Notes: generated by a model from the letters alone, not told the origin. Shown: positions 49,785-63,404, counted from the stretch's first letter. The stretch is DNA of 64,000 bases from Saccharomycodes ludwigii (GCF_020623625.1 NC_060203.1:1364001-1428000); one strand, 5' to 3'. Made by a program: numbers and translations.

Positions 49785-52346
49785 TTAAGCCAAACTGACT
49801 AGCTTTTCACTTGGTAAGCTGTACAAAAATTTATAGCGTCGACTGTTCCACATTTCACCACTATCGGGTTCTATCTCATTAACTTTTTCTTTAATCCATT
49901 CAGTATTCTTCCTACCCAACTTGACACTACATTTATATAGCCATATCCAAGAATCACCTAATTTCTTATTGGCTTTACAACTTTGATCAGCCCACTTATA
50001 AGCCTTTTCAAATTGTTGCTCATTCCAAAAATTAATGGCAACTTCTAATAAAATCAAGGCATTTGTATTTGTAACTTTGAGTGCTTGTTGAAATAAATTT
50101 CTTTTTTCATTTTTCTTTTTTGTAGTTCTCAATAATTGGCACCATATCTCAGGCATGTGTGAATAACTTTTCAACGCAGTATTAAGCAATATTCTGTATT
50201 CACTCAGATTACCATTTTCAAATTCTCTTTTCGCTTTTTCCAACATGAGCAATCCACTATTTTTAGTATTTTTCAAAATGCCCTTATCATATAATAACCT
50301 TGCTTTATTTATATTTGCTTCATGTTTCGCTGACAAAATCCATAGACTTATTGAATGTGAAAAATTGCTTGAGACTGCATTGATATAACATTGTTTGGCT
50401 TTGTCTATTTCGGACATAAATTCGTATATTGTACCCATTTTTATAACAAATTCTTCTTCATCTGGGTGTTTCTCCATTGCTAATTGGCATATTATCAAAG
50501 CTTTTTCATAATTATTGAGATATATTAAAAAGTCTATATATTTTAGGAAAATTGTAGCCGTTGTTTCGGCTGCTATCATTTGTTCAAAGATCCTTTTGCA
50601 TTCAGAATATTTCTTTAAGCTTATTAAAATACCAATTTTCATTATCTGAAGCTCATTTCTTAATGTATATTCTGAAGTGTTGAGTAATTTTTTATCGATA
50701 ATCCTTAATGTTTCATCTTGTTTGTTATACTTTGTTAATATCTTCAACGATTTCTTTGAGATATCATCGTCCATGTCATTAATTGTGAGCTCACAAAACT
50801 GGAAAAAGTAGGCAAGTTTACTGGTGTTATCATTCCCAGATTCACAGAAAACAATATATGCATCCCATATAACTGGATCATTCAAATGTTCTTGTTTCAA
50901 TAATAGGTACTGAAAGGCAAAATTTTTCAATTCGACCGAGTTAATCTTTGGCAATAACTCTTTAAGAAAATTGTTGGGAATAAAACATTCTATTATACAT
51001 TGGGCTGTTATTGGATATTTTTCTAAGTCACACTTTTCAGCCTGTTTTAACCAACTTTCACAATAACCCACATCATTATTATGAGGAGTTTTAAACCTTT
51101 TTAAAATTTGTATTATTTTACACTTGACACTTTCCTCTTTTTTTTCCAAAGGCTTTTCCGCCCTTTCCTCCAACTGGCAACCCAGCGCCCACATCTCTTT
51201 GGAAGAAGGAAGCTCTTTAACAGCGTTGGCCAAAGTTTTTCTTTGTTGTGGACCAAAGTCTTGTAATTTAATATATCCCGTCCATAAATCAACACTTTTC
51301 GGGACAAATTCAATGGCTTTAGCCAAAACTTTTATAGCTTCTTCTTTAGATTCCTCATATTTTACAGCTTGTTTCCACAATTCCTCTGAATATGGATTAA
51401 TTTGTAGAGCCTTGTGAATAATCTGTGTTATTGTGTTTTGATTTTTATTACCAGCATTTTGTTCCAATTCGATGGCTTTTATCCAAAGCTTCTCACTTTT
51501 AGCTCCATTAAATTTCAAAGCCTGGGCTACGAGTGTTTTACATTTTAATAATAATGGAGCATCATCAATTCTATTTAATCTAATGTTCTCCAACCAAATA
51601 TCTTCATCATATACAACTTCGTTGCACCCTTGGTGAATGATTTTTTTAGCCATCTTAAAGTTTAAACATTTTTCCTCTAGCCTGGCCAACGCAATCCAAC
51701 CGTTTGGATTCTTGGGATCCGATCTGATATAGGATTGTAAAACTTTCCTAGATTTTTCTACATCATAGGTATCTATTCTATTTGAATTGGTGTTTAAATT
51801 TTTTAATAACTCTTGATAATCATTGTTTTCAAGAATGGTGCCAAACTTTGAATCTATGTGTTGCTCCAATAACTTTTCCCTGTCGTTAGCCAATTGTTCT
51901 AAATTTGTTGTTGAGAGAATTGACGGATTATACATTGCAATGTTTCGCTGTTGTTGATTTTCCAATTTTAATCTTTTATTTCTTCTGGTCATATCCGTTG
52001 CCTCAGGTAAATTGAGCCATTCATCCTTTGAAACGGCAGTCAATTGCTGTTTTAAATCAATAAATTTAGTAGTAGTGCTTTTAATGTTTGGTTGATTCCG
52101 ATTCTTTCTCTGTTTATTCCTTGTAGATAATTCATCGTCTATATTGGAAAAAATCTTTTCTGCCTCATAAACATCTTCAGTTATATTGTCCGTGCTAAGG
52201 GATTTATTTTCCAGATATCTATTAGGTGTCTGTGACAATGCAGAGGAACCTAAATCTGATCTTGTAGTAAAACCTGTAGCACCTCTTCCAATGCCTGCTA
52301 TGTACCCTGGTGGAGGGTCCTGGTCTAAAAATTTTGGTCTTTCCAT
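49785..52346 (-). CDS. PRP6: U4/U6.U5 tri-snRNP splicing factor
   Basis: Prp6 bridges U5 and U4/U6 in the tri-snRNP. I start at the ATG at 52346 (MERPKFLDQDPPPGYIAGIGRGATGF), nearly the same as yeast MERPSFLDQEPPAGYVPGIGRGATGF in its first half; the frame continues one codon upstream without ATG. It has 853 residues (yeast 899). The N-terminal PRP1 domain includes EATDMTRRNKRLK. From about residue 200 the protein is HAT/TPR-like helical repeats, beginning SYIRSDPKNPNGWIALARLEEK and DIWLENIRL, as in yeast. It ends VNEIEPDSGEMWNSRRYKF, with a short tail. In S. cerevisiae PRP6 is YBR055C, between YRO2 and YBR056W; here MRH1/YRO2 is again its neighbour. Confidence 0.96.
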   Translation of the reverse strand: MERPKFLDQDPPPGYIAGIGRGATGFTTRSDLGSSALSQTPNRYLENKSLSTDNITEDVYEAEKIFSNIDDELSTRNKQRKNRNQPNIKSTTTKFIDLKQQLTAVSKDEWLNLPEATDMTRRNKRLKLENQQQRNIAMYNPSILSTTNLEQLANDREKLLEQHIDSKFGTILENNDYQELLKNLNTNSNRIDTYDVEKSRKVLQSYIRSDPKNPNGWIALARLEEKCLNFKMAKKIIHQGCNEVVYDEDIWLENIRLNRIDDAPLLLKCKTLVAQALKFNGAKSEKLWIKAIELEQNAGNKNQNTITQIIHKALQINPYSEELWKQAVKYEESKEEAIKVLAKAIEFVPKSVDLWTGYIKLQDFGPQQRKTLANAVKELPSSKEMWALGCQLEERAEKPLEKKEESVKCKIIQILKRFKTPHNNDVGYCESWLKQAEKCDLEKYPITAQCIIECFIPNNFLKELLPKINSVELKNFAFQYLLLKQEHLNDPVIWDAYIVFCESGNDNTSKLAYFFQFCELTINDMDDDISKKSLKILTKYNKQDETLRIIDKKLLNTSEYTLRNELQIMKIGILISLKKYSECKRIFEQMIAAETTATIFLKYIDFLIYLNNYEKALIICQLAMEKHPDEEEFVIKMGTIYEFMSEIDKAKQCYINAVSSNFSHSISLWILSAKHEANINKARLLYDKGILKNTKNSGLLMLEKAKREFENGNLSEYRILLNTALKSYSHMPEIWCQLLRTTKKKNEKRNLFQQALKVTNTNALILLEVAINFWNEQQFEKAYKWADQSCKANKKLGDSWIWLYKCSVKLGRKNTEWIKEKVNEIEPDSGEMWNSRRYKFLYSLPSEKLVSLA

Positions 52347-53598
52347 CAATGGGCTATGTAATTATGTATATATTTTTGCTTTTAAAAAAAAAAAAGAAAA
52401 AAAATAACTTTATTTATTCATAAATCAAATTGGTTATTAAATAAAAATGGTAGGGTAGAAGATAGATATATAGATAATTTTTATCTTATTTACGTACTTG
52501 ATATAGATACTAACGGTTAGTATAGAAATAAATTCTTAAAAATATCGCTTAATACGGAAACGTGGTTTATAATTGGAGATATTACAGTCCGAACATATCA
52601 AATATACGAAAAGGAAAAGGAAAAGGAAAAGGAAAAGCAACAATCGTTTCTTTTTCACGACTTGACAATTTTAAGATAAAAGATAGCTAACATTAATGGA
52701 AATAAACTCAACACTTTCATACACAAACACGAAAACTAACAACCAGAAAACTAAAATTAAATTAAAATTAATATTAAATTAAATTATATAAAATTATTAA
52801 ATTATTAAAATGGGATTAGGGATTAAATATTATAAGGGGGAAAAAAAAAAAAATATTAAAAAATTAAAAATTAAAAATGTCAAAAACATGATTTTCTTGG
52901 GACAAAAAATAATTCATTAATTAAACGCGGATTTTGTTGTAATAAAACAAAAATATAACATATAAATCAACAAAGATCTATCTTCCTTTTGGGATGGGAA
53001 AAAAAAAAATTAATTATAGTAATGAGAAAAAAAATTATTAGATGGGAATAAATTATGAGAAAAAAAAAAATTAATGTTGGGAATGAAATGAATGACATAT
53101 GAAACAAAAAATATATTAAAATAACTCCTTTCAAGTCTTTGATTTTCCTTTGGGATATTAAAAAACCAAAAACTTAAAATTATTATTCTAATGTGCGGAG
53201 GTGAGTTGGGATATTAAACAAAACTTGGAATAAACTATTAAAAAAAAAATCAATTTGGGACCTAATATTATAACGAACGATTAAAATGGGGAGAAAAAAA
53301 AAGCATTAAATTAATCAGACAACAATTAATAATAAGTTATAATATTAAATGATAATAAAGGACACATAGCTTAATATGTACCTTATAGCAACAACAGAAA
53401 AAAAAAAACCTTAGTATTGTAAAATAAAAAACACCTAATGACGTAAACCACTAAATGTAACAGAAAAATAAAAAAAAAATAAAAAGAAAAAAATTTTTGG
53501 CAATCTGGTGTTAAACTGCTGTCCTAATTAAATAAATAATTAAACACATTGTAGCAACTTCGATAATACACTAAATTATGTTTTCTCTTTCAAATCAT
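52347..53598. other. Intergenic, PRP6 promoter and MRH1 3' side
   Basis: It holds an A-run at 52384-52403, an (AAAAGG)n repeat at about 52609-52636, TTAAATTA-rich DNA at 52755-52810, and many short A-runs. No gene is seen over 1.25 kb. Confidence 0.6.
52609..52636. repeat. (AAAAGG)n repeat
   Basis: About four and a half copies of a six-base unit lie roughly 265-290 bases upstream of the PRP6 start. Confidence 0.85.
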
Positions 53599-54582
53599 TT
53601 ATTTCTTGCTCTTCTTACCCTTGCTTTTCTTAGATTTCGTAGACTTAGCAGACTTGGCAGACTTAGCAGATTTGGCAGATTTAGCAGACTTAGCAGACTT
53701 AGCAGAAGCAATAGAAGACATCGATCTAGAGGCTGGCAAAGCAGCTGGAGCAACAGCTGGAGCCTTAGTCAATTGTAATCTGTCCAAGGAAAAGTTAGCA
53801 GCAGCAACAACAGCAACACCAGCTGGCAAGAAACTTAACCAGATCAAATCCAAAATACCATACCAGATACCAGTAGCATCTGGAGAAATAGCATTACCAC
53901 CTTCACTGACACCAAAACAAACTGGGTAAATAAACCAAATGGACATGATGATACCCATGGAAACTTCGAAAAAGGTAAAAACATCCTTACCCAATTTTAT
54001 AGCCAAGTTTCTAGAAGTGGTCATCAAGGAAGTACAAGCAATATAGGAAGCAGCCATACCGAAACCCATGTAACCCCACTTGTAAGTAGAGTGAACAACA
54101 GAACCAATCAACATACAAATGACATAAACTTCAGTCATAGCAACATTGAAAATGGTTTGTGGCCATGGGGTAGTAGAAATCAAACCCATTTGGATAATAG
54201 GCCATGGCATAGCACAAAACCAACCAATGTAACGAGCGTAAAAGATTTGTCTAGTACCTGGAACAGTCTTTTGGTCAGCAGTTCTAAAATGGTTGTACTT
54301 GGCTTTCACTGGAGCCCAACCCAAATCAGAAGCTAAAGTGAAATAGTTGATAATCATAAACAAATTTGGAGCAATAGCAGTGTAGTAGAAAACTCTTTCG
54401 TTAACTGGCTTACGGAACATCAAAACAATTAATAAACCGGTAATAACTATGAAGACACACATAGCTGAGAAGAACCAATCGGAACCTCTTGAGTTAATGT
54501 GGAAATCAGTACCAGTTGGTTTGTTAATGTTAACGGCCTGATTACCAGCTCTTTTGGCTAAATCAATAACAGATGAAGACAT
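53599..54582 (-). CDS. MRH1: Opsin-fold membrane protein, MRH1/YRO2/HSP30 family
   Basis: This is a seven-helix protein of the fungal opsin-related family, located in the plasma membrane in yeast. It has 327 residues (Mrh1 320, Yro2 344). The N-terminus NKPTGTDFHINSRGSDW and helices 1-7 match the family. Helix 7 (GIWYGILDLIWLSFLPAGV) lacks the Schiff-base Lys that binds retinal in true opsins: aligning ILDL with VLDV of bacteriorhodopsin puts a Leu there. So it should not form a retinal pigment, as known for yeast members. The tail is a run of Ser-Ala-Lys triplets ending in a Lys/Ser-rich patch. Codon use is that of a highly expressed gene. One copy here stands for the duplicates MRH1 and YRO2. 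Confidence 0.94.
   Translation of the reverse strand: MSSSVIDLAKRAGNQAVNINKPTGTDFHINSRGSDWFFSAMCVFIVITGLLIVLMFRKPVNERVFYYTAIAPNLFMIINYFTLASDLGWAPVKAKYNHFRTADQKTVPGTRQIFYARYIGWFCAMPWPIIQMGLISTTPWPQTIFNVAMTEVYVICMLIGSVVHSTYKWGYMGFGMAASYIACTSLMTTSRNLAIKLGKDVFTFFEVSMGIIMSIWFIYPVCFGVSEGGNAISPDATGIWYGILDLIWLSFLPAGVAVVAAANFSLDRLQLTKAPAVAPAALPASRSMSSIASAKSAKSAKSAKSAKSAKSAKSTKSKKSKGKKSKK
53637..53709. repeat. 9-base tandem repeat coding Ser-Ala-Lys
   Basis: About eight copies of a 9-base unit (AGACTTAGC-like on the plus strand) encode SAK triplets in the MRH1 tail. Copies differ at the third codon positions only. Confidence 0.92.
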
Positions 54583-57500
54583 TGTATGTTGTTTGTATTT
54601 TTTTTAGATGAAATTTTTTCTTTCTATTATCAAATTAATTACTACGTGTAAAAAACAAAAAATATATAAATATATTATATTCTTTTCCTATAATTAATTT
54701 TCACTGAAGAGCTTGTTGGATGGAAATAAAACCAAAATAATAACAAAATTAATTCAAATAAAAACCTCTTGATGATTTTAGATTTTTATATTAAAATATG
54801 ATAGAGTTAAATAAAAAAAGATGTCTATAAAGAAACAGTATAGAAGAAATTAGATTACAGAAGGAAAATATGAAGAAGAAATGAAAATTGAATCTCAAAA
54901 AAGAAAAAAAAAGTTGTTTTTTTTTATACTAAAAGATTTTTCCCATGATCTGACAATTAACTTATTTGAGTTTCTCATTTATATAATTTTTGTTAATTTA
55001 CATTCCAATAGAAATTAAATTTTGAATTTTTTTAAGAAAAAAAAAAAAAAAAGCTCAATTTTCTAATCAAGAATAGAGTTATTTTTGTTCGATAGTCTTT
55101 GTTTTGTTTTCTTACTAATATTAAAAAAGGGAATAACTTTTTTTTTTTTATTTATGTTTTCCTCTTTCTCGGTAGACTAATTTAATCTTTCTCCCTGTGC
55201 CTTTTTTTTCTGCAAATATTATTAGTAGATTTATTTATTTTATTTATTTTATTTATTTATTTATTTATTTATTTAGTTGGCCAGTAATAGAATAATTTCA
55301 CTAACTTGCTCAATAACTCTATCTTATTACTGGTTATTATAATATAGTCTATAAACGTTATGCATGGTTTTATGTGTGTTTTTACAACTACAAATCAAAT
55401 AAATATATATCTAGTTAGCTTTCTTTACTAGCTAAAAGGGGAAACAAAACAAAAATAAAAAGATATTCCACTATTTTCTATTGGGCAAATCTCCTTCAAA
55501 GTTTCCTTGGTACGAGATAACTCACGCTTTTAATAATAATAATAATAATAATAAATAAATCTTATATCTCATCATCCCGTTTATATTTTTGTTGACACTT
55601 CCTCTATTAACAAATACATCATACCTATTGTTTTTACTACGCTCATTTCTAATCCAAATGAGTAATAAAAAGTAAATAAAGTTCCCGTAATTATTCTCCG
55701 TTGTACTTTTGTTTACTTGTTTTTTTTTTTATATTTATTTATTTAATAAAAAAAAAACATCTCATCTCAATTAATAAATACAAAAGAAAATACGCTTATT
55801 CGTACAAATTATCAATTTTTTTTTTTTTTTTTTTTACCCGTCTTCAACAAATTCTGTTGATCAAAGGAGAAAAAAAAAAGCGAGATTTATTTTAATAACA
55901 AAGAATAAAATAGGGATGATGACAATCGTTGTTATTGGTAAACGATGCTCCTATTTGTTGTACAAACCTTGACAGAAAAAAAAATATTTAAAAAAGAACC
56001 CTCTGCGTGTTTCTCTTTTTACTCTACAGTTGTTTCTAAATAAATATATTTTAGCTTTTTCTAATTCATATGATCTTTATATATATGTATACGTACGTAA
56101 TCAACTTCACTATCATTATCCCTTTTTTATTGTTAATATATCCTAATATTAAACGCAGTACTCAGATTCCCTCTCCCCCCTATTTACTCGGTTGTTTGTT
56201 TATTCATGTACTTTTTTTTTTTACTTCACCCGTGCGTTGTAATACAGTAAATGAGGATGATACTACCATATATCCCTTTTTATCCGTATTTGAATATAAT
56301 TGGTAAATAGTAAATAAACTTTGTTTGTCTAATAAATTAATGAATAGGGGGGGAGTAAGGACGAATAAATTTGTTTAAAATTAAAAATGTTGCCGTTTTT
56401 GGTAATAGTGTGTATATTGTTTTAGCAATAAGAATTAAAAAAAAAAAAAAAATAACGCAATAATAAAAAAAAAAAAATTAATTTATAGTACCCCGTGTAC
56501 GGAGTTTTCAAAATATTTTTTTTTTTCTCTTCTTCATTTCCACTCGTTTTTTATCCAATTAATAACAAATAAGCAATTCTACTCTTATATATAAACCGAA
56601 TAATTATAACAGCGTACAATTGCCGCAGACCTGTTAATCCTTGAAGATATGTGTGCAAACCATTAAAAAAAAAAGTTTAGAACTGCGCTTATACTGTTAC
56701 TTCTTACTTGGAATATAACACAGCAACGCTGTTTTTCTTATGTATGTGTTAAATAAAGTCCTTTGTTTGTATAGTGCTTGACTATTGCTGAACAGGACTG
56801 GTGGCATTCACGGTCAAATATATTCACTTTTAGAAGAAGCTCAGTACCAAAAAAAAAAAAAAAAGAAAAAAAAAAATTTGGACATAAATATCATCCCGTA
56901 CGAACTGTTTCTATGCCAAGCAAGCAATCCCAGTTAATATAATAACACATACTTATCTGCCGGCATTTCTATAATTAATATTATTCGTTATCCGAGAAGA
57001 GAAGGGAAATACAAATACATGGCTTAGTAACTGCATCCATGTGTATTACCGGCTCATCGTTGAGATGGATTCCGTTGTTAGCTAAGCTTACAGTTCCAAT
57101 GCTCAATACTTGAAGGATAATATTATTTTTGCCTATATCACTAGTTGCAAAGATGAAAGTTGACACCACTCATGAAAGGAGTCACCACAATTTCATTATT
57201 TTTTATGCCTTGGAATGCAGATGACTATCGAGTGATAATGAATACAATGGTGTTTTCGATCAATTGTCTATATTTTATCCCTATATATATATATATATAT
57301 ATATCTTTACTCAATTCGTTCATTTTAATTAGAATTGTTTCTTATGGTTTGCTGCTGTTGTATCTTTTTTTAGCCGCTTGGCATAGTGTATAGTAAAAAT
57401 GAAAATTAATAGCTTTTCTTTATTCTTGTTACAGTATCCAGTATATTACCTTCGAGGGTTCAAAAACTTGAAGAATAAATTATAAAGTTTTAATTTTCTG

Positions 57501-58979
57501 CGATTGATTTGAAGTTTTGAATATTTTTTTTCTTTATTGTATGAGGGAGAGAGGGAAAATATTAAATAAATTAGCAGTACTATTTATTTTTAAATATTTG
57601 TAACTTGTGTTACGCATATTAATTACTTGATTAAATATTGAGATAATATTAATCTAACAAGATTACATTTGGAACAGAGCTTAATTGATACCTGAGCCAT
57701 ATTACAATGGCAATTTATACAGTCTATTAAACAGTAGCCCAAGCATAAAGATGTGGCAAGCTATAAGAAAGTAGATGTTCATTAAAACGCTTTTTTTTTT
57801 TCTTTTTTTTTTTTCCAATCGGACCTGCAAAACCCCTCAAGCTGGCTCGCAAATCGCAGAATTATTCTCATTAGCGCTTTATAATATATTAATGACATAG
57901 ATAAAAGTATATGAACATAAAACAGAATGAGTAAAAACATTCAAGGAATTAATTTACGCGTTAATAAATACTTTAAATATCAATTCCCAGCTTTAATTAA
58001 ACAGCATATGGGTTAGTACACCCACATATACTAAATTGTTGAGGAAATTTAATGTTAAAACTTTTGTATTATTAATTCGTTTATGCTCAAGCCTTATTTT
58101 TTTTTTTCTAAATGGCAAATTCCAATACATTGGGAAATAGAGTTTATAGGTTATTCAAAACATGAAAACGAGAAGAGGGGAAGAGTAAAAGAAATTGCAT
58201 TATTCATAAAAAAATAAATGAACAAAGGTTTCTTCTTTTTTTTTTTTTTTGGAATGTTCGAATAGATATTGAGAGGTGATCAACTGATGCAAATTATTAA
58301 TTTATAAAAAAATTATTTGTTGAATGGGGTTAGTATTGATATTGGTAATAACGTTCTGGTCATTTCACTCTCAATTTATTCTTGTACAGATATATATACT
58401 CATTTCATCGAACAATATAGGATAAATGTATGACCTCTTTCAAAAGGAAGAAGGAAAAAAAAAAATTCCTAATATATTCATTCGCGCCTGTCGCACGTGC
58501 CAGTACCACGTGCCTGAAATGATTAGAAAATTAAAGAAAGGAAAAAAAAAAAAAAAAAGTAGTTATGATATTATTATCAATCCTTCTTTTTTTGAACTTA
58601 AATAGCTAAAACGAACGTCTCGATTGCACCCAATATAGAAATATGTATGTATAGTTATATTCAGTTATATTAGTAAACGTGCTATAGCCTTTCATAAAAA
58701 CCATTTGGCAGTCATTTGTGTCTGTCGCGTATGTAACAAAAATATTCACAATTATTCAGTATTCTTTTTTTTTTTAAGCTTGTGAAAAAAAAAAAAAAAA
58801 AAAAAAAAATATTTATATATATATATATATATATAATAAAAAAAAATAATATCAATTAATTTCAAACCTATTATTTTTCAATGAATGTTTCCTCTTACTT
58901 ATCACATCTTCATATATGGTGTCTCATCGTGAACAGTAAACAAACAAAAACAAATCAACAACAGAAACCATAATACAAA
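54583..58979. other. 4.4-kb gene-free stretch
   Basis: This is the largest gap in the window, bounded by the divergent starts of MRH1 and the acid phosphatase. Short frames at 55701, 56070, 56981 and 57160 have no recognisable features. It contains (TTTA)n at 55228-55275, (AAT)n at 55532-55550, many A/T runs, (TA)n at 57285-57303 and a (TA)n TATA-like stretch at 58811-58834. The stretch 56570-58060 is of normal complexity, so a non-coding RNA or long regulatory region is possible. I found no tRNA boxes or snRNA signatures by eye. Confidence 0.5.
58494..58512 (+). promoter_or_regulatory. Two CACGTG Pho4-type sites upstream of the acid phosphatase
   Basis: CACGTG occurs at 58494-58499 and again at 58507-58512, 13 bases apart (486 and 473 bases upstream of the ATG). 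CACGTG is the core of the Pho4 sites that turn on PHO5 in low phosphate; Cbf1 shares the core. A (TA)n TATA-like stretch at 58811-58834 fits the promoter. Confidence 0.7.
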
Positions 58980-60458
58980 ATGATGTTAAAATTATTCGCT
59001 ATTCTACCTTTTTTCATTGCTTATATCAACGCCTTGCCTTTAATCAACTCAAACAATGGTCCACAAAAGGCATACAACCAATTGATCGGTACTCAAGAAG
59101 AAATCTTCCAATACTTGGGTGGTCAAGCTCCATACTTGTCCTTTATTGACGATTACGGTATTTCTACCGACTTGCCTAGTGATCAATGTCAATTGGAACA
59201 AGTCCAATTGCTTGCAAGACACGGTGAAAGATTTCCATCTACTGGTGTTGGTGCTACTTTGTCTAAGTTGTATTACAAATTTTCCAACTACACTGCCTCC
59301 AATGAATTGACAGGTTCTTTAAGTTTTATGAACGACTATGACTTTTTCATTTATGACAATAGTCAGTTGGAAATGTTGACCAATGATACCAATTCCGCCA
59401 CCACTGAAAATCCATACATTGGTTCAAGAGATGCCGAAAATTTGGGTGCTGAATTTAGAAACAAATATGGTTCCTTGATTAGCGATAACCAAACTTTCTT
59501 GCCAGTCTTCAGTTCTAGTAGTGACAGAGTCTACCAAACCGCTTTGCAATTTACTCAAGCCTTCTTAAGCGCTAACCACAGTACACCAAACTTACAAGGA
59601 CATGTTTATATTTTAGCTGAAAATGCCTCTATGGGTGCTAACCAATTGACCCCAGTCCAAGCTTGTACCCCTTTCAATACAAGTGCCAATGCTGATTTGT
59701 TGGCCCAATATGATAGCCAATACTTACAAGATATTGCCGACAGATTGAATTCTGGAAACTCAGGTTTAGGTCTTACTTCACAAGATGCCCTCAACCTATT
59801 CACCTGGTGTGCTTACGAAATTAATGTCAATGGTTACAGTGACATGTGTAATGTTATGACTAAGGACGAATTTGTCCGTTACAGTTACTACCAAGATTTG
59901 GGAAATTACTACGAATGGGATGCTGGTTATTACTTAAATAAAGCTGTTGGCTCCGTTTTATTTAACAATTCTATCAACTTGTTGAAAACTCCACCAGAAA
60001 CCGACAACAATGTCTGGGCTGGTTTTACCCATGATACTGATATCGAAAGTTTCTTGAGTGTTGCTGGTTTGTTCACTGAATCCAAAAACTTGAGTTTGAC
60101 TAACGTTGAGTTCAAAGACCATAGTTACAAGAGAACTGCTATGACTCCAATGGGTGCTAGAATTATTTTGGAAAAATTCAGTTGTCCATCCACCTCCAAT
60201 AACACTGACTATTCTAACAGTACTTCTACCACATCCTATGTTAGATACGTTGTTAATGATGCCGTTATTCCAATTGAAACCTGTTCTTATGGTCCAGGGT
60301 TTTCTTGTCCAATTGACGATTTTTACACTTATGCTGAACAACAATTGGGAGATGTTGATTATGTCTCTGAATGTGTTATTCCAGAGGGTGCACCAACTCA
60401 ACCAACTTTCTTCTGGGATTACGCCACTAAGAACTATACTTCTTCATTGAACTTTTAG
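58980..60458 (+). CDS. PHO5: Secreted histidine acid phosphatase, PHO5 type
   Basis: This is a repressible-type cell-wall acid phosphatase that frees phosphate from external organic phosphates. It has 492 residues (Pho5 467). The signal peptide is MMLKLFAILPFFIAYINA, probably cleaved near residue 18. The phosphohistidine motif RHGERFP has Arg80 and His81, and the second motif THD has His351 and Asp352. At least ten N-glycosylation sequons (NYT, NDT, NQT, NHS, NAS and others) fit a heavily mannosylated secreted protein. Codon use is strongly biased, as in highly expressed genes. The two ATGs at 58980 and 58983 are both possible; I use the first. Yeasts have several copies (PHO3, PHO5, PHO11, PHO12), so the exact orthologue is not fixed. 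It is not a normal member of the surrounding synteny block. Confidence 0.92.
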   Translation: MMLKLFAILPFFIAYINALPLINSNNGPQKAYNQLIGTQEEIFQYLGGQAPYLSFIDDYGISTDLPSDQCQLEQVQLLARHGERFPSTGVGATLSKLYYKFSNYTASNELTGSLSFMNDYDFFIYDNSQLEMLTNDTNSATTENPYIGSRDAENLGAEFRNKYGSLISDNQTFLPVFSSSSDRVYQTALQFTQAFLSANHSTPNLQGHVYILAENASMGANQLTPVQACTPFNTSANADLLAQYDSQYLQDIADRLNSGNSGLGLTSQDALNLFTWCAYEINVNGYSDMCNVMTKDEFVRYSYYQDLGNYYEWDAGYYLNKAVGSVLFNNSINLLKTPPETDNNVWAGFTHDTDIESFLSVAGLFTESKNLSLTNVEFKDHSYKRTAMTPMGARIILEKFSCPSTSNNTDYSNSTSTTSYVRYVVNDAVIPIETCSYGPGFSCPIDDFYTYAEQQLGDVDYVSECVIPEGAPTQPTFFWDYATKNYTSSLNF

Positions 60459-61042
60459 AGTTTAATGTAACAAAAAGTATATTAAAAAAAAAGTTTTGTT
60501 TTTATTTTTAAAATTTGAAAGACAACTGGTTTTTTGCCTTTCATTATGTTGATACTATTAATATGTACATGTGGGTCAAAAATAATTATTATCGACTATA
60601 TATATATATATATATTTTTTTTTTTCATTGTGTTGTTTGTATGGACACAAAAAGTGTTGTAACTTTTTATGTAGACGTATAAATGAATAAAAATTGATAC
60701 CTTTTAATTTCTCCGAGTTTGAATGTTTTTTTTGTTTTCAACTTTTAATCCGAGATGTCTAATATCGGAATGTCGTGTAGTTTGCGTTATGCAATAAATA
60801 ATCATAAGAAAAGGGGGGTGGAACAACCAAAAAAAAAGAAATAAAGCTCGAAATAATTATTATTATTATTATTATTATCTGTTTATATTTAAATATGCTA
60901 AATTAGGATTCAGACAGTTTATACTATTTTTTCTAAAAGTTGTTTTTTGATATTTATAAGTAAACAATTCCAAACAAAAAAAAGAAAAAAAAAGAAATTA
61001 TTTTTCACATTCAATAAGCTCAATTTGAGTAAAAAAACTAAG
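60459..61042. other. Intergenic, acid phosphatase 3' side
   Basis: It holds (TA)n at 60598-60616 and (TTA)n at 60857-60878. No gene is seen. Confidence 0.6.
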
Positions 61043-61116
61043 TGGTTCCTAGCAGGATCGAACTGCTGATCCCCGCGTTATTAGCACGGTGCCTTAACCA
61101 ACTGGGCCAAGGAACC
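61043..61116 (-). tRNA. tRNA-Ile (anticodon AAT)
   Basis: A 74-base cloverleaf on the minus strand is nearly identical to S. cerevisiae tRNA-Ile(AAU). The acceptor GGTTCCT pairs with AGGAACC plus discriminator A. The D arm is GGCCCAGTTGGTTAAGGC (A box). The anticodon stem CCGTG...CGCGG encloses CTAATAA with anticodon AAT (read as IAU). The T arm has GTTCGATCCTGC (B box). There is no intron. Confidence 0.97.
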
Positions 61117-63248
<2,132 letters not shown>

Positions 63249-63404
63249 TTTTATTATTATTAAAAAAAAAAAAAAAAAAAAGCAGTTTTCAACTTATGGT
63301 TTTTTCTTTTCTTTTTTTTTTTTTTTTTTTTTGTTTCCAATCTTTATTTATATTTATAACGCATGTAAAATAGAAGTTAATAAAACAATGCTAATTAAAT
63401 ATTT

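Noticed and set aside
55727-55737. 11/11 match to the ARS consensus WTTTAYRTTTW
   Set aside because: Such matches are frequent by chance in DNA this AT-rich. No further origin evidence is visible, and this species may use another consensus.
55701-57393. Four short frames (62-78 codons) in the large gap
   Set aside because: They are either hydrophobic translations of T-rich DNA or lack any recognisable feature. The codon pattern is unlike that of the real genes.
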